Source: Bacteroidia bacterium (GTDB lineage Bacteria; Bacteroidota; Bacteroidia; Bacteroidales; VadinHA17). Taken from it: a DNA stretch of 12,960 bases. This document shows positions 1 through 5,648 of the stretch, in pieces. The notes beneath the pieces are model-generated. The model searched no databases. It was not told the DNA's origin and was given only the letters and a program-made list of their open reading frames with translations. Position numbers and translations under genes: made by a program. The DNA lies in NCBI GenBank assembly GCA_026391515.1, contig JAPLEC010000322.1, positions 1 to 12,960 on the forward strand. The letters are read 5' to 3'. The stretch's first letter is position 1; each line of letters starts with the position of its first letter.

Positions 1-2
1 TC

Positions 3-239
3 TTGTTCATTTGGCTTCGTCGAGCTCGTAAGGCTAAAGCCTTCCTCGGTTCTTTTGCTTGCCCAAAAGAAACGAACCAAAGAAAAAGGCAGCATCAAAT
101 CTTTTTCCAAAAAAGATTTGGCGGCATTGCTCGCCTTACGGCGATATTGAATCTTTAATTCGTCGCTATGCGACGTCTATTGACTTTAAGACAGCGACTG
201 GAAGGAGCAAGACAGCGAACGCAGTGAGCATTTTCATGC
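3..239. repeat. Mosaic hairpin repeat, copy 1
   Basis: This is non-coding DNA made of ordered blocks that recur downstream at 2971-3203 and 3470-3660. In order there are: TTGTTCATTT (3-12); a 37-bp module absent from the other copy, holding AAGGC-TAAA-GCCTT (30-43); hairpin A (arms 50-57 and 64-71, loop CTTGCC) followed by GAACCAAAGAAAAAGGC; hairpin B (11-bp arms 96-106 and 110-120, loop CCA); hairpin C, TCGCC-TTAC-GGCGA (131-144); hairpin D, CGTCGC-TAT-GCGACG (161-175); a GTCT...AGAC dyad (175-192); and two AGACAGCGA words (189 and 210). Short ORFs cross it but follow the repeat rather than a protein, so I treat them as spurious. Function is unknown. It resembles BIME/REP-type intergenic mosaics in style, but I cannot name the family. 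Confidence 0.75.
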
Positions 240-332
240 AGTGGATTCTTATGCTATAATTATCTTTTTTCTTTGACCCCCTTTTTATTATTTTAATTTA
301 CATTTACTTAATTATTGATTTATAACTGAGCC

Positions 333-716
333 ATGAAAAAAATACTTGTTGCACTGTTCCTGCTCTTTTCATCACTCTGCTTTTCACAACAACCGGATAA
401 TAAGAAGGCAGAAGCCTGGAAAACTGTCTACCGGGCTACTTCGACAAAAATCAATGACCTTATCCATACTAAACTTGGTGTCAGCTTCGATTTCTCTAAA
501 TCTTGGATGTACGGGAAAGTTCAAATCACACTTAAGCCTCATTTTTATCCGACAGATTCTTTGAACCTGGATGCAAAACGTATGGAGATAAAGGAGGTGT
601 CAGTAATAAAAGATGGCAAGCATATTCCGCTGAAATACACATATGACAGCTTAAAGCTTCATATCAATCTCGATAAAACCTACAGGGGGGGGAGAAAACT
701 ATACTGTTTTTATTGA
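333..716 (+). CDS. M1 peptidase, N-terminal fragment with signal peptide
   Basis: This is the 127-residue first part of the interrupted aminopeptidase gene. It starts MKKILVALFLLFSSLCFS and has a Sec signal peptide with probable cleavage around residues 18-19, before QQ, so the product is exported to the periplasm or cell surface. Residues about 30-119 match the start of the M1 N-terminal beta domain, with text such as SFDFSKSWMYGKVQITLKPHFYP. The last residues (RKLYCFY) are out-of-frame sequence after the G run and do not belong to the real protein. The ATG at 333 is chosen because the signal peptide begins there. No clear Shine-Dalgarno sequence is visible. Alone this fragment lacks the catalytic domain and should be inactive. 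Confidence 0.8.
   Translation: MKKILVALFLLFSSLCFSQQPDNKKAEAWKTVYRATSTKINDLIHTKLGVSFDFSKSWMYGKVQITLKPHFYPTDSLNLDAKRMEIKEVSVIKDGKHIPLKYTYDSLKLHINLDKTYRGGRKLYCFY
685..692 (+). other. Run of eight G at the M1 frameshift
   Basis: The sequence reads ACAGGGGGGGGAGAA. Eight G place the upstream and downstream halves of the aminopeptidase gene in different frames; seven would fuse them. Homopolymer G runs are prone both to slipped-strand mutation (phase variation) and to read errors, and the sequence alone cannot tell these apart. Confidence 0.85.
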
Positions 717-765
717 TTATATTTCCAAACCTAACGAAATCAAGGTAAGAGGCAGTGCTGCAATA

Positions 766-2832
766 ATGGGTGCAAAGGGCCTCTATTTTGTTAATCCTCT
801 TGGAAAGGATAAAAACAAACCCACACAGGTGTGGACACAGGGCGAAACTGAATCCAATTCGGCATGGGTACCCACAATTGACAAGCCAAATCAGAAGACA
901 ACAGATGAGATCAGCATGACTGTTCCTGCTAAATTCCAGACACTTTCAAATGGTTTGCTGGTGAAGCAGAAAAAACATTCTGACGGAACCCGTACCGATA
1001 CCTGGATGATGGATCTGCCCCATGCTCCTTACCTCATGATGATGGCAGCAGGAGAATTTTCAATCATTAAAGACAAATATAAAAGCAAAGAGGTAAGTTA
1101 TTATGTTGAAAAAGAATATGCTCCGGTCGCGCGGAAAATCTTTGGACTGACTCCTGAAATGATAAGTTTCTTCTCAAACATAACCGGGGTGGATTATCCG
1201 TGGCAAAAATATTCCCAAATTGTAGTAAGGGACTACGTGAGCGGTGCAATGGAAAACACTACTGCCACGATGCATGTTGGATATGCTCAGCAGGATGCAC
1301 GGCAATTGATTGACGGGAACGAGTGGGAAGATGTAATCGCACACGAACTTTTTCATATGTGGTTCGGGGATTATGTCACAACCGAAAGCTGGAGCAATAT
1401 ATCATTAAACGAATCTTTTGCCGACCTGAGCGAAGTGCTGTGGGAAGAACATAAACATGGCAAAGACGCAGGTGATGGACATAATTTCGAAGCAATGCAG
1501 AACTATTTATTCAGCAACAGTGAGAAAAAGGAACTGGTCCGCTTCTATTACCCCGACCGTGAGGATATGTTTGATGCCGTGAGTTATCAGAAAGGAGGCA
1601 GGATCCTGAACATGCTTCGTAACTATATTGGCGACAGCGCTTTCTACAAAGCGATGAACCTGTACCTTACAACTTATAAGTTCCAATCTGCCGAGGCACA
1701 GGAGCTTCGCCTTATATTTGAAGAAGTTACGGGACAGGATCTGAACTGGTTCTGGAACCAGTGGTTTTATGGCAGCGGTCATCCAATACTCGACATAAGC
1801 TATGATTATGATCAGGCAAAACGATCAGCAAAGGTCTTCGTCAGGCAAACCCAGTCTGATAAGATTTTTAAACTGCCTGTGGCAATAGATGTTTATCAGG
1901 GCGGAGGTAAGAAAAGATATAACGTATGGCTCGAAAATAAAGCAGATACATTTGCCTTCCCCTCCGATACCAGGCCAGATCTTATTAATGTCGACGGAGA
2001 CAAAATCCTGCTCTGTCAGAAATCGGACAATAAAACGATCGATAATTATATATTCCAGTATAAAAATGCAGGTCTGTATCTCGACAGACGGGAAGCCATC
2101 GATTTTGCCGTGAAGAATCAGAAGAATGATCCGAAAGCTTTTGAGCTTCTTAAGAGTGCCATTAATGACAGGTACCAGGGATTGAGGTTATTTGCAATTC
2201 AGAGATTGAACATCATGGATGATTCGATTAAAAGATCTGTTGAACCAATCCTGACAGATCTGGCGGAAAATGATCATTCCTCAATGATAAGAGCCTATGC
2301 AATCCTGGCACTTGGAAGATATAAAAAGGACACTTACAAAGAGCTTTTTGTTAAATCGACCAATGATTCTTCTTATTCAGTGGCAGGTTATGCATTACTT
2401 GCACTCGGCCCCATAGACAGTATATCTGCTCTTGACAGGGCAAAGTCATTGTTATCCCCGGATGTTAAAGGGGTATTATCAAGAGCGATCGACAATACAT
2501 TATATACGTATGCCGGCGAAAGCGATTTTGATACACTTGCCGCACAGTTTGACAGACTGCCTGTTGGAAACAAAAAGTTCAACCTGCTGCAGCCTTTCTC
2601 CAATTATCTTAAAAAAATAAAAAATACAGACAATTTCAGGAAAGGCATTGATATGATTGTTAGTTTCCGTGATTCGGTTCCGGAAGAGTATCGCCAGGAA
2701 ATTCTTTCTTATTTCAATGGTATGATATTAAATGGTATTGCAACTTCCAAACAGAAGGCTGGTTTGACTGAGCAGGAAGAATATGTGAAATCGAAAATAG
2801 CTGATAAACCCAAGGTACCGAAAATAGAATAA
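766..2832 (+). CDS. M1 zinc aminopeptidase, catalytic and C-terminal part
   Basis: This is the 688-residue main part of the interrupted gene. M1 enzymes remove N-terminal amino acids from peptides with one zinc ion. Visible here (numbering from the ATG at 766; add 144 for the joined protein): the substrate N-terminus motif GAMEN at 160-164; the zinc site HELFH at 193-197 with the third ligand Glu216 exactly 18 residues on (SLNESF); and the catalytic Tyr274 in VSYQKGG. WNQWFYGSGHP (about 330-340) closes the catalytic domain. A beta domain follows, then helical HEAT-like repeats at about 440-550. All catalytic residues are intact. The first ATG is probably not the real start, because the open frame extends back to the G run at 685-692 and joins the signal-peptide fragment. 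A truncated product starting here would lack both the signal peptide and most of the N-terminal domain. Confidence 0.88.
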   Translation: MGAKGLYFVNPLGKDKNKPTQVWTQGETESNSAWVPTIDKPNQKTTDEISMTVPAKFQTLSNGLLVKQKKHSDGTRTDTWMMDLPHAPYLMMMAAGEFSIIKDKYKSKEVSYYVEKEYAPVARKIFGLTPEMISFFSNITGVDYPWQKYSQIVVRDYVSGAMENTTATMHVGYAQQDARQLIDGNEWEDVIAHELFHMWFGDYVTTESWSNISLNESFADLSEVLWEEHKHGKDAGDGHNFEAMQNYLFSNSEKKELVRFYYPDREDMFDAVSYQKGGRILNMLRNYIGDSAFYKAMNLYLTTYKFQSAEAQELRLIFEEVTGQDLNWFWNQWFYGSGHPILDISYDYDQAKRSAKVFVRQTQSDKIFKLPVAIDVYQGGGKKRYNVWLENKADTFAFPSDTRPDLINVDGDKILLCQKSDNKTIDNYIFQYKNAGLYLDRREAIDFAVKNQKNDPKAFELLKSAINDRYQGLRLFAIQRLNIMDDSIKRSVEPILTDLAENDHSSMIRAYAILALGRYKKDTYKELFVKSTNDSSYSVAGYALLALGPIDSISALDRAKSLLSPDVKGVLSRAIDNTLYTYAGESDFDTLAAQFDRLPVGNKKFNLLQPFSNYLKKIKNTDNFRKGIDMIVSFRDSVPEEYRQEILSYFNGMILNGIATSKQKAGLTEQEEYVKSKIADKPKVPKIE

Positions 2833-2881
2833 TAAGTTCGAGCCTTTTTCCCAGGTTGGAGTGAAATTCAATTGCTTTATC

Positions 2882-2958
2882 GAAGTCTGTCGCGGAGTTT
2901 ACCCCGCATGGCAGGGTTATCTATCATATTGCATCCGCAGATAAATAAATCAGACTTC
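2882..2958. repeat. Nested inverted repeat behind the M1 gene
   Basis: The outer arms GAAGTCTG (2882-2889) and CAGACTTC (2951-2958) are perfect 8-bp complements. Inside lie GCGG...CCGC (about 2892-2905) and TTATCT/AGATAA (2917-2922, 2939-2944). The structure starts 49 bases after the peptidase stop codon and is followed by T-rich DNA (TATTTATTATTTTG). It could fold in RNA as a three-way structure and might end or stabilise the peptidase transcript. A terminator role is only inferred, because there is no uninterrupted T run. Confidence 0.5.
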
Positions 2959-2970
2959 TATTTATTATTT

Positions 2971-3203
2971 TGTTCATTTCTTTTGCTTGCCCAAAAGAAA
3001 CGAACCAAAGAAAAAGGCAGCCTCAAATCTTTTTTGGGATTGCCATTTTGTCGGCTGCCCACGCAATACAACTCGCTTCACATCGCTTTGCTCTGTTCCG
3101 CTCAAACAGTATTGCTTACTAAAGGCCATTCCCTTCGCAGCCTCCAAAATGTCACTCTTTTTCCAAAAAAGATTTGGTGGCATTACTCGCCTTACGGCGA
3201 TAT
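2971..3203. repeat. Mosaic hairpin repeat, copy 2, blocks A-C
   Basis: This stretch repeats copy 1 in the same orientation. It has TTGTTCATTT, directly followed by hairpin A (9-bp arms 2977-2985 and 2992-3000, same CTTGCC loop) and the GAACCAAAGAAAAAGGC word. Block B is opened up by about 128 extra bases. Hairpin C (TCGCC-TTAC-GGCGA, 3187-3200) then returns, with the same spacing to block B's right arm as in copy 1. The 37-bp module seen in copy 1 is missing. Overlapping ORFs on both strands are by-products of the repeat and match no protein I know. Confidence 0.75.
3024..3176. repeat. Expanded palindrome inside copy 2 (block B)
   Basis: Perfect 14-bp arms CAAATCTTTTTTGG (3024-3037) and CCAAAAAAGATTTG (3163-3176) bound this segment. 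A second pair lies inside: ATTTTG-TC-GGCTGC (3045-3058) against GCAGCC-TC-CAAAAT (3137-3150), two 6-bp stems separated by a symmetrical 2-base mismatch. The remaining loop is about 78 bases. In copy 1 the same outer arms are joined by only CCA. One form therefore derives from the other by insertion into, or deletion from, the centre of the palindrome. Confidence 0.7.
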
Positions 3204-3469
3204 GGTTTTGATCAATGTTATGTCAAATAAGAAAAATGGTAACAGTATTTTTTTTAAGCATTGATAATTCAAACTATATAATGAAATTGTAAAATAACGG
3301 CGCGGGGGCAAAACCGAAAATGGTGCGAACTGCAGGCTTTTTGGTGGCGCCGTTTTAGCTTGTGTAGCGAGCGGACAAAAAGACTGAAGTTGGCATTTTC
3401 GGCGCCCTTTCTTTGGTTCTTTCTTTGGACGAACAAAGAAAGAACAGAGAAAGAACATAATAATCATGA
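3204..3469. repeat. Structured insert between blocks C and D of copy 2
   Basis: In copy 1 block C runs straight into block D; here 266 bases separate them. The insert is AT-rich on the left. It then has AACGGCGC/GCGCCGTT (3296-3303, 3347-3354), CCGAAAATG/CATTTTCGG (3314-3322, 3394-3402), and a perfect 12-bp hairpin GTTCTTTCTTTG/CAAAGAAAGAAC (3416-3427, 3434-3445, loop GACGAA). The segment from about 3403 to 3445 resembles hairpin A and its CCAAAGAAA word in reverse orientation. There is no credible protein or transposase, so a non-autonomous, MITE-like insertion is possible. Confidence 0.6.
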
Positions 3470-3660
3470 ATTTGAATCTTTAATTCGTCGCTTCGCGACG
3501 TCTGTCATCCCGCATACGCTGGATTCCGTCTATCAACTTTAAGACATACGACCGAAGGGAGTAAGACAGCGAATGAAAGGAGCCAGACAGTCCCGCGCTG
3601 CGGGACGTAAAAACAGCGAGTCCCGCTTAGCCGGGCGAGTCAGACAGCGACCTTAGGTCG
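3470..3660. repeat. Mosaic hairpin repeat, copy 2, blocks D-E
   Basis: This begins with the block-D text GAATCTTTAATTCGTCGC, shared with copy 1. Hairpin D (CGTCGC-TTC-GCGACG, 3486-3500) keeps both arms while its three-base loop differs from copy 1 (TTC against TAT). A 28-base GTCTGTCATC unit follows (3500-3527). The GTCT-10-AGAC centre (3528-3545) comes next, then AGAC words at 3542, 3564, 3585 and 3642. Triloop hairpins TCCCGC-GCT-GCGGGA (3591-3605) and CGACC-TTA-GGTCG (3648-3660) sit between or after them, together with CCCGC-TTA-GC(C)GGG near 3622-3636. The last hairpin contains the stop codon of the minus-strand gene. For that gene this is the 3' untranslated region, so the hairpins may protect or end its mRNA. 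Confidence 0.7.
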
Positions 3661-4141
3661 TCTTATACTTCTTCTGCATCTCAATTACAGTATCCCTGAA
3701 CTTTGGAAATGAAGTCCACAGCTCTTTATCACATTTAGCCAGTCCTTCACATTCAATACAGCATTCCAAACCTTTGTCTATCACACATTTACGGACTGTA
3801 CATGCCTTGACAGGCATGCTTAATGGCTTATCATTTATCTTACAGCCATAGCAAAAGACTTTCTCAGGATCGAACTCAATATTGTACTTTTCCTTAAACT
3901 TGAAATCTGCATACGCTTTCTTTTTCAGCTCAATATTATTCTCTAAAGTACCTTTCTTCAGAGGGCATTCCGGAGGACATTTATAACCACAATATTCCAG
4001 CTTTTTGGGGTCGGGTTTTGTCTCCTGCTTCTTTACAGGATCCTGTCCTGAAAGTGTCGTGCCATAAGATAATGTGCAACAGGTTATACCTGCTTTAAAG
4101 CACGTTGAAATGAAATCGCGCCGTTTAAATTCAGTTTTCAT
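3653..4141 (-). CDS. Tat-exported cysteine-rich DUF3795 protein
   Basis: The product has 162 residues from the ATG at 4141. A longer version from TTG at 4165 adds only eight residues ahead of the signal, so I prefer the ATG. The N-terminus KRRDFISTCFKAG is a twin-arginine (Tat) signal with RR at 7-8. Tat export suggests folding, perhaps with a metal cofactor, before crossing the inner membrane. From residue 50 the pattern YCGYKCPPECPL, then CYGC (97-100), and cysteines 114, 119, 127, 128, 131 and 137 fit the DUF3795 family (small cysteine-rich proteins of unknown function). That leaves 11 cysteines in the mature part, enough for zinc or iron-sulphur binding; no cofactor can be read from the sequence. 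The gene follows the GH76 gene on the same strand with a 186-bp gap holding repeat units, so co-transcription is uncertain. The stop codon lies inside a repeat hairpin. Confidence 0.75.
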   Translation of the reverse strand: MKTEFKRRDFISTCFKAGITCCTLSYGTTLSGQDPVKKQETKPDPKKLEYCGYKCPPECPLKKGTLENNIELKKKAYADFKFKEKYNIEFDPEKVFCYGCKINDKPLSMPVKACTVRKCVIDKGLECCIECEGLAKCDKELWTSFPKFRDTVIEMQKKYKTT

Positions 4142-4233
4142 AGACTTATTTTTTGAAATAAACAATCTGATATGATATCAAAGTTAAATTGAATAACCTA
4201 ATTTTCAAATGAATGTAGGGAAATTGTCTTGAT

Positions 4234-4309
4234 GTCTGTCACTTCGTTCCGTCTGTTGCTGCGCTCCGTCTGTCGTCACCCTAAAGCGGGGCTACGTCTG
4301 AAGACTTAA
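4234..4309. repeat. GTCTGT unit array between GH76 and DUF3795
   Basis: GTCTGT occurs at 4234, 4251 and 4268, giving two exact 17-base units, then a 28-base unit ending at GTCTG (4296). The 28-base unit begins GTCTGTCGTC. It matches in length and header the 28-base unit beginning GTCTGTCATC at 3500-3527, on the other side of the DUF3795 gene and in the same orientation. The array ends in GTCTGAAGACTTAAG, a short palindrome. It lies 28 bases past the GH76 stop codon, in that gene's 3' untranslated region. Confidence 0.6.
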
Positions 4310-4327
4310 GGTTCCTCGTTTTAGCAT

Positions 4328-5521
4328 TTAAAATTCAGGGTTTACAGCAAGTATCGCCCATATTTCAACAAGAGCTGCCTGATCGAGCAATGATTTGAAC
4401 TCATCTTCCTTCAGCCCTTTCCAGTCTTTGCTGAATAAGCCATCTTTAGTGCGGACATTATTCCATACGTAGTCCATATTATCCCTGAAAATGGCTATGT
4501 ACTGATAATTTCCATCAATCCTGAATAATTCGACATAACCTCTGAAAAGGATGGAATTAAACCAGTTACCGGTATTCCTGAACAACCTTATTTTTCCCCC
4601 ATCACCAGTCGTAAAATCTTCAGTAAAATGATCAATAACTGACTTTGCAATGTGCTGAGCCTCTTCAAGATAGGTTTTGTTCCCTGTCAGTTTGAAAAGC
4701 ATTGCTGACGACTGCAGCATCTGGCCGCTGTTGTAGGTGTACTTCCGGATATCTGTTTTTCCTGTCAGACTCTTATTGTCGAAATAGAGATAATCTGTAG
4801 AATCCTGGAGATTGATCTTTGTCCAGTTATAAATGCTGATTCCCCGTTTAAAGAACGAACTGTCACCGGTTGCTTCAAAAAGTTTGAAGGCCAGCACTGA
4901 AGCAGGTGCATTTGAACAAGTATTTTTTGAACGTTTCTTCTGCTCGCACCAGTAAATTCCTCCGCCAAGCTTTTCGTCCCACCCGCTAAGCACAAAATGC
5001 CAGAGATTTATCGATTTCTCAAGATATTCCTGTTTCCCGGTCAGTTTGTATGCTTCACAAAAATCTAGCGCCAGCCAGATATTGTCATCATAATAGCGAT
5101 CCGAAATACCCGCTTTTGTAATATAGGACTGATAAGCAGCAGGTTTCCGAAGTGAATCATAATATTGCTCCAATCCTGGTAATATATTATTCTCCAGCAG
5201 TTTAAGATATTGTTTTCTACCGGTTGCTTTTAATAAAGCATTCACTCCTGAGAAAACTCCTGATGTAGGCCACAGATATGCAACACGAGGGACGGTTACG
5301 GTATCGTCATCTGCCAGGTAACTGACCTTATTATCAGGTTTGTACGGGTAAGTTTCATAAAAGAGATGTTCATGACCGGCATCATATAAGCTGAATATTT
5401 GTTTAAGAGTTGCTTCAGCACGTATCAAGTTATCGTTTTTTGGCCTACCCTGAAAACCTGACAAAGCAGTGAGTCCAATAATAATAAAAGATGTTACTCT
5501 CTTTAAGGCACTCTTATTCAT
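4328..5521 (-). CDS. GH76 family alpha-1,6-mannanase-like glycoside hydrolase
   Basis: This 397-residue exported protein resembles glycoside hydrolase family 76, endo-alpha-1,6-mannanases that cut the backbone of fungal or mycobacterial-type mannans. The N-terminus has a basic start and a hydrophobic stretch (SFIIIGLTALSGF, 11-23), a signal peptide or short anchor. The (alpha/alpha)6-barrel text is typical: YLWPTSGVFSGVNALL (about 83-97), the paired acids in DRYYDDNIWLALDF (Asp145-Asp146, the GH76 catalytic pair), then GGGIYWCEQ (187-194) and a YTYNSGQMLQSSAMLF helix pair. Length is normal for the family. The gene is divergent from the LysE-like gene across 127 bp. No SusC/SusD genes adjoin it, so its substrate cannot be fixed from context. 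The ATG at 5521 is the only start that keeps the signal peptide. Confidence 0.82.
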   Translation of the reverse strand: MNKSALKRVTSFIIIGLTALSGFQGRPKNDNLIRAEATLKQIFSLYDAGHEHLFYETYPYKPDNKVSYLADDDTVTVPRVAYLWPTSGVFSGVNALLKATGRKQYLKLLENNILPGLEQYYDSLRKPAAYQSYITKAGISDRYYDDNIWLALDFCEAYKLTGKQEYLEKSINLWHFVLSGWDEKLGGGIYWCEQKKRSKNTCSNAPASVLAFKLFEATGDSSFFKRGISIYNWTKINLQDSTDYLYFDNKSLTGKTDIRKYTYNSGQMLQSSAMLFKLTGNKTYLEEAQHIAKSVIDHFTEDFTTGDGGKIRLFRNTGNWFNSILFRGYVELFRIDGNYQYIAIFRDNMDYVWNNVRTKDGLFSKDWKGLKEDEFKSLLDQAALVEIWAILAVNPEF

Positions 5522-5648
5522 CGGTCGATATTAATAATTATGGAATATATTAATCTTTTTTATATTTTATTATTTTAGCAGCCTGATTAATTTTTTCAAC
5601 AAGTCATTTGACAATTTTCAGCTTAAATGATTTTAATATTATAATGAA
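5522..5648. promoter_or_regulatory. Divergent GH76 / LysE intergenic region
   Basis: This is a 127-bp AT-rich spacer between two divergent genes, so it should hold both promoters. On the plus strand TTGACA (5608-5613) lies 17 bases before TTTTAATATT (5631-5640), a possible -35/-10 pair for the transporter. I find no TAnnTTTG element for either gene. The promoter assignment is weak. Confidence 0.3.

Larger units (their letters stand above)
333..2832 (+). pseudogene. M1-family metallopeptidase locus, one frameshift
   Basis: Two reading frames form one gene. The first (from ATG 333) stops at 716. The second is already open before its first ATG at 766: from about 691 it reads GENYTVFIDY and continues as a normal M1 N-terminal domain. 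The two frames meet at eight consecutive G (685-692). Seven G would give TYRGGENYTVF and a single 832-residue protein, a normal length for secreted Bacteroidota M1 peptidases. No other stop or frameshift is seen in the remaining codons, so the lesion is recent, phase-variable, or a sequencing/assembly error. The entry is marked pseudogene because the sequence as given cannot make the full protein by ordinary translation. If the G count is wrong, this is an intact gene. Confidence 0.85.

Noticed and set aside
59..259. Small protein-coding gene
   Set aside because: The frame lies wholly in the mosaic repeat and its start, reading PKRNEPKKKAA, reappears at 2987-3211 with the repeat. There is no protein-like conservation beyond that.
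2872..3264. 130-residue plus-strand ORF between M1 and DUF3795
   Set aside because: It is composed of hairpin repeat blocks, overlaps other ORFs on both strands, starts at TTG and has no recognisable domain.
3192..3467. 91-residue minus-strand ORF, possible remnant of a mobile-element gene
   Set aside because: It covers the structured insert and reflects its inverted repeats; no transposase motif is seen.
3605..3660. Rho-independent terminator of the DUF3795 gene
   Set aside because: Hairpins are present, but the only T run on the minus strand (five bases, 3613-3609) is separated from the stem by about nine bases, so the classical form is not met.
4139..4165. Upstream TTG start for the DUF3795 gene
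   Set aside because: It adds eight residues before the Tat signal with no benefit; the ATG at 4141 places RR at positions 7-8 as expected.
4234..4300. CRISPR-like array from evenly spaced GTCTGT words
   Set aside because: The shared word is only six bases, steps are 17, 17 and 28, and no spacer-length unique sequence or cas gene is present.
4328..5521. Polysaccharide utilisation locus centred on GH76 and the TonB receptor
   Set aside because: No SusD-like gene is present, the receptor is not of the usual SusC arrangement, and the genes lie in different orientations with other genes between.
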